Assembly: GCA_037893225.1 (NCBI GenBank)
Contig: JAZGUH010000155.1
Location: forward strand, 1,736,001 to 1,800,000
DNA: 64,000 nt
Direction of reading: 5' to 3'
Source: Hippasteria phrygiana
Lineage: Eukaryota > Echinodermata > Asteroidea > Valvatida > Goniasteridae
Shown: positions 50,336 to 62,262 of the stretch, piece by piece
How the letters are laid out: each line of letters begins with the position of its first letter
Numbering within the stretch: position 1 is the first letter of the stretch
The notes under the pieces: generated by a model
Told to the model about the DNA's origin: nothing
The model's database searches: none
The model's input: only the letters and a program-made list of their open reading frames with translations
Program-made: the position numbers and the translations under genes

Positions 50336-52426
50336 TTTTTTTTATATCTTCTTCTTCTTATTTTAGTTCTATCCCAAATCCCATAGACTTTGTACACGAA
50401 TTTTATGACAGCCACTTTGGTCACTAAACAATCTCAGATCTTAATTAAACTTAACACAAACATAGACCCGAACCTGAAATTGTATGCCGAAGAGTGACGT
50501 CATGATGACGTCATCACGTGATTTTTTATGATTTTTTGAATTTTGAAAATCGTAACATTCTTTTCAATATATCTAGCGAACAAAACAAGATATTTTCAAA
50601 ATTCTTTTTGTTATGGCTTTGGTATGTCTCAAAGATATGCCCTAAAAAGCGAAAATTGTGTGACGTAATGATGACTTCATTAAAAATTTGGTTTTTTTTA
50701 AACGCATGTAAGTGTCAATCCGATTACAAAAATGTATACATTGAATTTTTCTGTACGTAATTCCAAAATTTCATGATCGTGGCTCACTCAAGTAAGAAAT
50801 AACAGCCATTTCAAAATTTAGACCAAATTCAATATAACACAAAGGAATTCTGGGACGGGCAAATAACCATGGGTATTTTGTGCTTGCTGTTTATAAAAGG
50901 GGTTGATTTCTAGTCTTTTTTCAAGTCGCTGAATTTTTGAAGTTTTAAAATCGTAACATTCTTTTCAATATATCTAGCGAACAAAACAAGATATTTTCAA
51001 AATTCTTTTTGTTATAGCTTTGGTATGTCTCAAAGATATGCCCTAAAAAGCGAAAATTGTGTGACGTCATGATGACGTAATAAAATAAATCTGTTTTCAA
51101 GTCGCTAGAATAGTGCCCATAGCATTGTAAACGTTTTCTTTCTTACCGGCCACTTTGGCTACTTTTAAACTTGGCAGACACTTACCCCAACTGCTCACAA
51201 TGTGTGCCGACCTTTTACGTCATGATGACGTCATCACATGTCACGTGACGTCATCTTAAAGATGATTTTTCAAGGGCCCATATCTAGAGAGCCGTAGGTC
51301 CGATTGCCTTTAAACCCGGTATGTTGGTGGACCACCACGTGTTATAGATAAACATTTACGTGACGTCATGATGACGTCATCATACGATTTTATAGTAATT
51401 TTAAAGTTTTTGAACATTAAAGTTTCTTAAAGCCATATCTCATGAACAGAACATGCTAAATCCAAAATTCTTTTTGGAATAGCTTTGTTAGCTCCTATAT
51501 TCTTTCACATAAATGGGAAAATGTGTGACGTCATCATGACGTCATCAAAAATGTTCTTTTTTGAAACACATATAAGGGTACGTTCGATCGTCATAAAAAT
51601 TGCTGGGTAGGTAGATAATGCTACTAGTATGTAAAATCCAAAGTGACGTCATGATGACGTCATCGGCTGATTTTCTATGAAATTTTTAGTTCTATCCCAA
51701 ATCCCATAGACTTTGTAGACGAATTTTGTAAGTGGCACTTTGGTCACTAAACAACCACAGATGTTAATCAGGCTTAACACAAACAAAGACCCTAAGCTGA
51801 AAATGTATGCCGAAACGTGACGTCATGATGACGTCATCACGTGTCACGTGACGTCATCCTAAACGTGCATTTTTCAAGGGCCCATATCTAGAGAACCGTA
51901 TGTCCGATTGCCTTTAAACCTGGTATGTTGGTGGGCCACCACGTGTTATAGATGAAAATTGAGGTGACGTCATGATGACGTCACCATACGATTTTATAGT
52001 AATTTTAAAGTTTTTGAACCGTAAAAGTTTCTTAAAGCCATATCTCATCAACAGAACATGCTAAATTCCAAATTCTTTTTGGAATAGCTTTGTTAGCTCC
52101 TATATTCTTTCACGTAAATGTGAAAATGTGTGACGTCATCATGACGTCATCAAAATGTTTTTTTTTAATAACATATATAAGAATAGGTCTGAGTATCATA
52201 AAAAATTGTGGGAAGGTAGATAGTGCCAGTAGAATGTAACATCCGAAGTGAAGTCATGATGACGTCTATGAATGTTTTAGTTCTATCCAAAATCCCATAG
52301 ACTTTGTACACGAATTTTGTACAAGCCACTTTACTCACTATAAACATCAGATCTTAATCAAACTTAACACAAACATAGAACGTAACTTGAAGTTTTAGGG
52401 TGGAAAACAAAAAAAGAGGAAAAGCC

Positions 52427-52460
52427 TTGTGTTCTGTTTCAAACAGACACAAACCTCTAG
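52427..52460 (+). repeat. Helitron-like 3' end: hairpin plus CTAG
   Basis: TTGTGTTCTGTTT pairs with AAACAGACACAA, then ACCT, CTAG and T5. The stem sequence differs from the first two ends but pairing is kept. Confidence 0.65.
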
Positions 52461-54055
52461 TTTTTATTACTTCTTCTTCTTCTTCTTCTTATTTTAGTTC
52501 TATCCCAAATCCCATAGACTTTGTACACGAATTTTATGACAGCCACTTTGGTCACTAAACAATCTCAGATCTTAATTAAACTTAACACAAACATAGACCC
52601 GAACCTGAAATTGTATGCCGAAGAGTGACGTCATGATGACGTCATCACGTGATTTTTTATGATTTTTTGAATTTTGAAAATCGTAACATTCTTTTCAATA
52701 TATCTAGCGAACAAAACAAGATATTTTCAAAATTCTTTTTGTTATAGCTTTGGTATGTCTCAAAGATATGCCCTAAAAAGCGAAAATTGTGTGACGTCAT
52801 GATGACGTCATCACAAATTTTATTTTTTTTAAACGCATGTAAGTGTCAATTCGATTACAAAAATGTATACATTGAATTTTTCTGTACCTAATTCCAAAAT
52901 TTCATGATCGTGGCTCACTCAAGTAAGAAATTACAGCCATTTCAAAATTTAGACCAAATTCAATATAACACAAAGGAATTCTGGGACGGGCAGATAACCA
53001 TGGCTATTATGTGCTTGCTGTTTATAAAAGGGGTTGATTTCTAGTCTTTTTTCAAGTCGCTGAATTTTTGAATTTTTTAAATCGTAACATTCTTTTCAAT
53101 ATATCTAGCGAACAAAACAAGACATTTTCAAAATTCTTTTTGTTATAGCTTTGGTATGTCTCAAAGATATGCCCTAAAAAGCGAAAATTGTGTGACGTCA
53201 TGATGACGTCATAAAAAGTTTTTTTTTTAAGTCGCTAGAATATTGCCCATAGCATTTGTAAACTTTTTCTTTCTTACCGGCCACTTTGGCTACTTTTTAA
53301 CTTGGCAGACACTTACCCCAACTGCTCACAATGTGTGCCGAACCTTTACGTCATGATGACGTCATCACATGTCACGTGACGTCATCTTAAAGGGGCATTT
53401 TTCGAAGCCATATATCTACAAAAGTACAAGTCCGATTAAGTTGGAACGTAATATCTAGGTATGCCACCGGGTGTTATAGATGAACATTGACATGACGTTA
53501 TGATCAAGTCATAACATGTCACGTGGTGTCATCTTAAAGGGGCACTCGCTAGATTATTGCCCATAGCATTTGTAAACGTTTTCTTTCTTACCGGCCAGTT
53601 TGGCTACTTTTAAACTTGGCAGACACTTACCCCAACTGCTCACAATGTGTGCCTAACTTTTACGTCATGATGACGTCATCACATGTCACGTGACGTCATC
53701 TTAAAGGGGCATTTTTCGAAGCCATATATCTACAAATGTACAAGTCCGATTCAGTTGAAACACACCATTTAGGTATGCCACCCGGTGTCATAGATGAAAA
53801 TTGACATGACGTTATGATGAAGTCATTACATGACGTTATGATGAAGTCATTACATGTTATGTGATGTCATCTTAAAGGGGCATTCGCTAGGCTATTTCCC
53901 ATAGCATTTGTACACGATTCCTTTTTTTAAACCAATCCTTCACACATCCAATAACAACATCTTCATCCCTCCGTCATTGTTAACTAACAAACAACTTTAA
54001 ATATTGCATACACATTTGACATCCAAACTAACAATACAAAAATTCGAAACAGCCC

Positions 54056-54084
54056 TGTGTTTGTCCACAAACACTTGCCTCTAG
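54056..54084 (+). repeat. Helitron-like 3' end: hairpin plus CTAG
   Basis: TGTGTTTG and CACAAACA pair around TC, followed by CTTGCCT, CTAG and a T run. Confidence 0.6.
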
Positions 54085-57000
54085 TTTTTTTTTGCTTCTT
54101 TTTCAGACTTTTTGCCCATAGACTTTGTACACGTTTTCGTTCTGCCAGGCACTTTGGCTACTTTTATGCAGCCGATTGCCTTTAAACTTAACAGACACTC
54201 AGACCAACTGCTCAGGATGCATGCCGAACTTTTACGTCATGATGACGTCATCACGTGATTTTTTATGAATTTTTGAATTTTGAAAATCGTAACATTCATT
54301 AAATTATATCTAGCGAACAAAACAAGATATTTTCAAAATTATTTTTGTTATAGCTTTGGTATGTCTCAAAGATATGCCTTAAAAAGCGAAAATTGTGTGA
54401 CGTCATGATGACGTCATCAAAAATGCTTTTTTTTTTTACGCATGTAAGGGTCAATCTGATTACAAAAATGTATATATTGAATTTTGCTGTACCCAATTCC
54501 AAAATTTCATCATCGTGGCTCACTCAAGTAAGAAATAACAGCCATTTCAAAATTTTGACCAAATTCAATATAACACAAAGGAATTCTGGGACGGGCAGAT
54601 AACCATGGCTATTATGTGCTTGCTGTTTATAAAAGGGGTTGATTTCTAGTCTTTTTTCAAGTCGCTGAATTTTTGAAGTATTAAAATCGTAACATTCTTT
54701 TCAATATATCTAGCGAACAAAACAAGATATTTTCAAAATTCTTTTTGTTATAGCTTTGGTATGTCTCAAAGATATGCCCTAAAAGGCGAAAATTGTGTGA
54801 CGTCATGATGACGTCATCAAAAATATGTTGTTTTTTTAACGCATGTAAGGGTCAATCCGATTACAAAAATGTATACATTGTATTTTTCTGTACCCAATTC
54901 CAAAATTTCATGATCGTGGCTCACTCAAGTAAGAAATGACAGCCATTTCAAAATTTAGACCAAATTCAATATAACACAAAGGAATTCTGGGACGGGCTGA
55001 TAACCATGGCTATTATGAGCTTGCTGTTTATAAAAGGGGTTGATTTCTAGTCTTTTTTCAAGTCGCTGAATTTTTGAAGTATTAAAATCGTAACATTCTT
55101 TTCAATATATCTAGCGAACAAAACAAGATATTTTCAAAATTATTTTTGTTATAGCTTTGGTATGTCTCAAAGATATGCCCTAAAAGGCGAAAATTGTGTG
55201 ACGTCATGATGACGTCATCAAAAATATGTTTTTTTTTTAACGCATGTAAGGGTCAATCCGATTACAAAAATGTATACATTGTATTTTTCTGTACCCAATT
55301 CCAAAATTTCATGATCGTGGCTCACTCAAGTAAGAAATGACAGCCATTTCAAAATTTAGACCAAATTCAATATACACAAAGGAATTCTGGGACGGGCTGA
55401 TAACCATGGCTATTATGAGCTTGCTGTTTATAAGGGGTTGATTTCTAGTCTTTTTTCAAGTCGCTGAATTTTTGAAGTTTTATAATCGTAACATTCTTTT
55501 CACTATATCTAGCGAACAAAACAAGATATTTTCAAAATTCTTTTTGTTATAGCTTTGGTATGTCTCAAAGATATGCCCTAAAAAGCGAAAATTGTGTGAC
55601 GTCATGATGACGTCATAAAACAATTCTTTTTTCAAGTCGATAGAATATTGCCCATAGCATTTGTAAACGTTTACTTTCTTACCGGCCACATTGGCTACTT
55701 TTAAACTTGGCAGACACTTACCCCAACTGCTCACAATGTGTGCCGAACTTTTACGTCCTGATGACGTCATCACATGTCACGTGACGTCATCTTAAAGGGG
55801 CATTTTTCGAAGCCATATATCTACAAAAGTACAAGTCCGATTCAGTTGGAACGTAAGGTATGCCACCTGGTGTTATAGATGAAAATTGACATGACGTCAT
55901 GATCAAGTCATAACATGTCACGTGGTGTCATCTTAAAGGGGCACTCGCTAGATTATTGCCTATAGCATTTGTACACGTTTTCTTTCTTACCGGCACTTTG
56001 GGTACTTTTAAACTTGGCAGACACTTAGACTAACTGCTCACAATGTGTGCCGAACTTTTACCTCTTGATGACGTCATGACATGCCACGTGACGTCATCTT
56101 AAAGGGGCAGTTTTTGAAGCCATATATCTACAAAAGTACAAATTCGATTAAGTTGAAAGTAATATCTAGGTAGCCCAGTAGGTTTATAGCTGAAAATTGA
56201 CATGACATTATCATAATTGATGTCATCACATGTCACGTGACGTCATCTTAAAGGGGCAGTTTTTGAAGCCATGTCTACAAAAGCACAAGTCCGATTAAGT
56301 TCAAAAGTAATATCTAGGTAGCCCAGTAGGTTTTTAGATAAAAATTGAATTGACGTTATGATGACGTCATCACATGTCACGTGACGTCATCTTAAAGGGG
56401 CAGTTTTTGAAGCCATATATAAACAAAATTACAAGTTCGATTAAGTTGAAAAGTAATATCTAGGTAGCCCAGTAGGTTTATAGCTGAAAATTGACATGAC
56501 ATTATCATGATGTCATCACATGTCACGTGACGTCATCTTAAAGGGGCAGTTTTTGAAGCCATATCTACAAAAGTACAAGCTCGATTAAGTTGAAATGTAA
56601 TATCTAAGTAGGCCAGCAGGTTTATAGATGAAAATTGACATGACGTTATGATGACTTCATCACGTCACCTGACGTCATCTTAAAGGGGCAGTTTTTGAAG
56701 CCACATATAAACAAAAGTACAAGTTCGATTAAGTTGAAATGTAATATCTAGGTACGTCTGCAAGTTTCTAGATGAAAATTGACATGACATTATGATGATG
56801 TCATCACATGTCACGTGACGTCATCTTAAAGGTGGATTCTTCGAAGCCATATATCTACAGAATTACAAGTCCAATGAAATTGAAACGTGATATGTAGGTA
56901 TGCTAGCAGGCGTTATTGACAAAAATTACATGACGTCATGATGACATCATTATACGATTTTCTAGTAATTTTTATGTTTTTAAACCCCAAAGCCATATCT

Positions 57001-57270
57001 CATCAAACCTACATGCTAATTTCAAAAAACAATTTGTAATACATTTGTTAGGTGATAGGTACTTACATATGAATGTGCAAAATGTGTGACATCACAATGA
57101 CATCATCATGGTCACAAACTGCAAGTATGCTCACATTTCCAAAACAATTATGATTAAGGATACGTAATTGCTTGAATGTAAAACAAGATTTTGTTTCATC
57201 TACCATTGATATCTCATCAAGAATTAGAATCATACTACCACAAACAAAACAAAAACACCCGAAACAGCCC

Positions 57271-57299
57271 TGTGTTTGTACACAAACACCAGTTTCTAG
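57271..57299 (+). repeat. Helitron-like 3' end: hairpin plus CTAG
   Basis: TGTGTTTGT and ACAAACAC pair, then CAGTTT, CTAG and T. It closes the CRE-rich domain; the next sequence belongs to the satellite-like family. Confidence 0.6.
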
Positions 57300-58640
57300 T
57301 TTTTATGGAATTTTTTCTTTTGGCAGAATTTATTAAATAGATCCTATCATAGCGTTATTTGTAAAAATGAAGTTACATACCCCCGAACAGTTTTTAAATG
57401 ACAACTTCATTTTGGCCTTTTCAAGCGTACGCACGTAATGCATGGAAACGTTACACAGTTTTTTCGACCATATCTCATGAAAGAGGGAAGCCGGATCCTC
57501 CTTTTAAAAACGTTATCCGTCATTTTTTGGACTTGTTCTTTTGACAGAATGTGTAAAATATATCCTACAATACCTGTACATTGGACAAATTAAGCTACAT
57601 ACCCCGGTCCCTAACAATTCCAACTTGACAACTTCGCGTTGGCATTTTCAATCGCACGCACGTATACGTAATGTACGGCCACGTACACATTATTTTTCGA
57701 CCGTATTTTATCAAAGCGGGCAGCCGGATCCTTCTTCTAAAATCGTTATCTGTCATTATTCGGACTTATTATTTGGACATAATGTATAAAAGATACCGAA
57801 CCACACTTTTATATTGTACAAATGAAGAAATATACCTCCGAACAGTTCTGAATTGACAATTTCATGTTGCCATTGTCAAGCGCATGCACGTATAATGCAC
57901 AGAGACGGACACAGTATTTTTTTCGACCGTATCTCATCAAAGCGGGCATCCGGATCCTACCTTTAAAATCGTTATCTGTCTTTTTTTATGGAACTTTTTC
58001 TTTTGGCAGAATTTATTAAATAGATCCTACCATAGCGTTAATTGTAAAAATGAAGTTACATACCCCCCAACAGTTTTTATATGACAACTTCATTTTGGCC
58101 TTGTCAAGCGTACGCACGTAATGCATGGAGACGTACACAGTTTTTTCCCCGACCATAATCTCATCAAAACGGGAAGCCGGATCCTACGTTTAATATCGTT
58201 ATCTGTCTTTTTTATGGATTTTTTCTTTTTGCAGAAGTTATGAAATATATCCTACAGTACATGTTTATTGTCAAAACGAAGTAACATACCCCCGAACAGT
58301 TCATAAATGACAACTTCTTTTGGCCTTTTCAAGCCTACGCACGTAATGCATAGAAACGTTACACACTCGTTTTTTTTCGACCATATATCATCAAAGGGGG
58401 AAGCTATACCTTTCAAATCGTTATCTGTCATTTTTACTACTTTTGTTTGGAGAAGTTATTAAATATATCCTACAACCTGTATATTGTACAAATGAAGTTA
58501 CATAACCCAAACAGTTTTGAAATGACAACTTCATTGTTTTTGGCCTTTTCAAGCGTATACGCACGTAATGCACCGTGGGAACGGAAATAGTGTTTTTCGA
58601 CCATATTTTATCAAACCGGCAGCCGGATCCCATTTTTCAA
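57300..58640 (+). repeat. Satellite-like array, GACCGTATCTCATCAAAGCGG family, block 2
   Basis: About six units of the same repeat as 41895-42880 (for example 57700-57960), with more divergence toward the right. Block 1 and block 2 bracket the CRE-rich repeats on both sides. Confidence 0.88.
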
Positions 58641-61600
58641 ATCGTTATCGGTCATTTTTATGACCTTTTTCTTTTTTGCAGAAGTTATTAAATACATCCT
58701 ACAAAACCTGTATATTGTACCAATGAATTTACATAGGGCCTACCCTGTAAACGTTCCAAATTGTCAACTTCAGGGGCTGATCCATGATTTTTGCGGGGTT
58801 GGGGTGCGGTTGGAATTGTTTGGACCCCCAAATGTTTTCGTTTGCGTATACAATTTTCCGGGGGGGGGGGGGAGGGGGGGGGATCAGTTACTCTTTGCCG
58901 ATGTTGGTGGCGCCGCCATATTTGTTTTGTTCTTACTCGTAAACGCGAAATCGTACCCCTATGCATTTTGGGGTTTCAAAATTTATGCATAGGCCCCTAC
59001 AAGCAAAAAATGCACTAATCAAAAATAAAATTGGCAACGAGCAGGGGTGGGGGTGGAGGATTGTTCCCCCCCCCTTGATCCGCCCCGATTAATTCGTATG
59101 CTGGCATTTTCAAGCGCATGCACGCCACTGACACGGTATTTTTCGCCTTGATTTCATCAAAGGGGGAAGTCGGATCGTACCTTTAAAATGTTCTTTTTCA
59201 AATGTTGATGACATCTAAAGTATATATCCCAATACCTGTGGATTGTACAAATTAAGTTACATACTCCCTAATAGTTAAAACTTGACGGGGGACGTGGATG
59301 GGCAAAGGCCAGCACACCATAAAGGGACTCTTTAATGACATAAAGTTATGGATTAATTTGCTGCTTTTAAAGAGGAGTAAAATAACGTGTCGCGGTACTA
59401 ATCACGCCTCATAAATCTATTATAACGCGCAGCGCGGAAATCTAATACAAGTCAAAAAGTACCACACAAGGTGTCATATAAGGGTTTTGTATGTGGGGGG
59501 GGGGGGGGGTGGGGGTTAATCCACAAATAGATATTGCAGACGTTTCTGCAACAGCGATAATGGACGTCATCATGTATCGCTCTGCATAGTCATGTATCGC
59601 TCTGCATACCGCACGATTGATGTACGTTGACAAAGACATTAATAATTCTGTATTCACCAAAATGACTTGAATGGGAAGTTTAAAGTTTGGGGCCATTTTT
59701 TTTTGGGGGGGGGGGGGGGTGTCCTAGACTTCCCTCTGTATGTCATTGGCTCTGAAGATGCTGCTGCGTAAAAACTGTATTGATAACTCGTCTGAAAAAA
59801 GAATGAACTCTTCACAAGTGGAAATTGCTACGGAATCGTCTTTGATTAGAGTTAAACATATACATGTATATATATGCAGCGTTGCGTCCGTAAAATACGT
59901 CATAATTACGAACGTGTCTGGCACGACAAGCGGGTATATTGATCAAACTAGGTCATTAGGCCGACGCACATGACCATATGAAACACGTGAGTCTTGCATC
60001 GGCATAGTTGTTTGGGTCAGAATTTACCAATCTTTTCCCATTTGGGATATTAGTATTTTCGTTAAGATGTACCGTAGCGGTAATTGGATCAGCGTGTATC
60101 TAATAGGCCTACAATTTTTATTCGGGGGGGGGGGGGGGGGTATAAAAAGAACTAGGATACCCGGTGGGGATAATGATAACCTTATAGAAAAGTAGAGGGC
60201 CATATCCCCCTCTCCTTCACATATCAACGCCGTGACAGCGATACGATCCATTAATGAAAGGACCAGCAATCCGACATTGTGGAGCATAATCTTTACGAGC
60301 TAAACAATAAAAATAATATTGCTGACTTCCTGACTTACGCTAATGAAATTCATCACACTTGTTCCCACTATAAAGATCAACTATTCGGGGACGGAAAAAG
60401 AGTGGGAGGGGACAAATGATATGACGACCCCCCCCCCCCCCCCTTACAAAATTGGGTGAGGGAGGGCATGTGCCACACCGATCGACGCCCATGAACGTGC
60501 ATGAACAACATCAATGTTAAACGAAAATGGTTTTCCATTATATTTCTCGTGAATTTATGGACGACAGATTGAGATCAAACTTTCCTAGCTTTATTAGTTC
60601 ATGTATCACACAAAGCATGAATAATGCCAGTAATTTTTTTTTTAACTGTTTATCTTTCATTGAATTTACTCCAACTGCAGAATTATTTTGTGTTCAGCAC
60701 CAAAACAGCGCTTACTACAGTGTGCATTCTATTTGGTCTTCCCGAAATATATTGTTAAACGCAGCGCGCAAAGATTGATACACAATAATACTGTTTGAAT
60801 TATGCTGAGCTTCCCGCAGCGCTCCAGATTCCAAACTTGATACGTCTTTACGTATGTTACTTATCGTCGTTTTTTTGCGGAACGTCTCATTGAAAGGTAT
60901 ATGATACATCATTGGTAATGCCCCCTACAAAAAAATAAATCAATAAAAACTAAAATCGTCAGTTTATATTTGAAACCTGATTATATAGCTAGCTATATGA
61001 AGATGATACCAGTAACAATCCTCGGGTGAAATATTTTTGTCTAAAATGCTGTCATCTTCGAGAAAAAAACATCCAAAGACTTCAAAACCGCCATAGCTTA
61101 TGTAGATTGTGCACACTCAAAATTAAGCACCATAAACGTGCGCAAAATCACTGTGAAAAGAAATATTTTTTCGCTATTTTATCATGACTTTGACAGTTTT
61201 ATTATTTCATGTATATGTTGCATCACACAAAGTATGAACACCGTCTGCAAATATGTTGTTGGCTGTAGAAATGATGTACTACTACTATACCTTTACAAAC
61301 TTATGAAATGTTAAAAATAACAATTCATTTAGAACATTTACTTTCAGGGTGACACACCCAAATGACGGATATACCACCTTTATCTATTTCAGGTGAACTT
61401 ATAGCTGAAGTGAATACAAATACAACCATACATTTTGGCGTGTTAACATGGTGTGGTGTTAATTGTTTATTTATTTATTTTTGCAAAAAAAACTTTCAGG
61501 CAGTTGAGAATTTTTTGCCCGACGGATATGTTTATTTTGCAATATAATAAATGTAATAACCGTTATGCGACCCCATTTCCGCGCGTCAACTGTATAATAT

Positions 61601-61936
61601 TTCAATAAATGCATTACTGACATCATTTCTGTGGAAAGGCACAGCAGTGCAGTAACATCACTACGGAAGTGGCATAGGCCTACCCAGGTTTTGGATAGAG
61701 GTAGGGATCAAAACTGAAAATATACAGATGTCTGAAAAAGGTGATTCTAAATGCTTTTCGCGGTCACCTCCCCCCCCCCCCCCCCCCCACACACACCCGG
61801 TAACACAGAAGATGCCAGCGCCGTAGGCAAGTACAACGGAAATTATTTTGTGCCTACCAACAGTGGGTTATGTGAACAGACTTCCGAGATTAAGGAAGCG
61901 TATATAGGACATCGGTAAAAATGAAAACTTAAGCAC
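58641..61936. other. Repeat-poor region with G/C homopolymers, no gene seen
   Basis: G or C runs of 10-20 bp at about 58860, 59500, 59705, 60125, 60430 and 61770. No reading frame with family features. A GCTCTGCATA(G/C)(T/C) unit is doubled near 59580-59610. Confidence 0.4.
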
Positions 61937-62262
61937 GCTATAATCCGCCCGGGCGGATTGCTATTGCAGATTACTAAATCGCCCGAACGGATTATTGTTA
62001 CACCATTCTGATTATCGTCGCGCCGGGCGGACTGTTATTTATTGTAGCCATGCATCGTGGCCAATTCCGAGCTTGGTAAATATTAATCCACCCGGAAGAA
62101 ATAGTAATCTAACCGGGCGAAATAGTAATCTAACCGGGCGAAATAGTAATCCGACCGGGCGAAATAGTAATCCGACCGGGCGAAATAGTAATCAGGCAGG
62201 GCGAAATGGAATCAGCCAGGGCGAAATCTTAATCTAATAATCCGTCCGGGCGGATAATCCTT
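61937..62262. repeat. Palindrome-bounded 19-bp minisatellite
   Basis: AATCCGCCCGGGCGGATT at 61943-61960 and AATCCGTCCGGGCGGATAAT at about 62238 are matching palindromes. Between them, about seven units of CGAAATAGTAATCCGACCGG run from 62095 to 62225. It may be a foldback element; no target duplication was resolved. Confidence 0.7.

Larger units (their letters stand above)
48010..57310 (+). repeat. 9-kb tandem domain of CRE/E-box-rich Helitron-like units
   Basis: Unit type 1 is as at 43290-43880. Unit type 2 (about 130-160 bp, many between 49500 and 56930) has a core with two TGACGTCA sites 11 bp apart, then ACATG, TCACGTGA overlapping a third TGACGTCA, then CTTAAAGGGGCA and TATATCTACAAAAGTACAAG. 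Five hairpin-plus-CTAG ends punctuate it at 48802, 50335, 52460, 54084 and 57299, each followed by a T-rich (TTC)n tract and, in the first four, a new unit start. Confidence 0.9.

Noticed and set aside
58660..59018. Overlapping frames on both strands near G runs
   Set aside because: Frames depend on long G homopolymers and encode Gly/Pro-rich low complexity without family features.
62095..62225. Regular repeats resembling a CRISPR array
   Set aside because: No unique spacers; head-to-tail units of 19-20 bp between palindromes.
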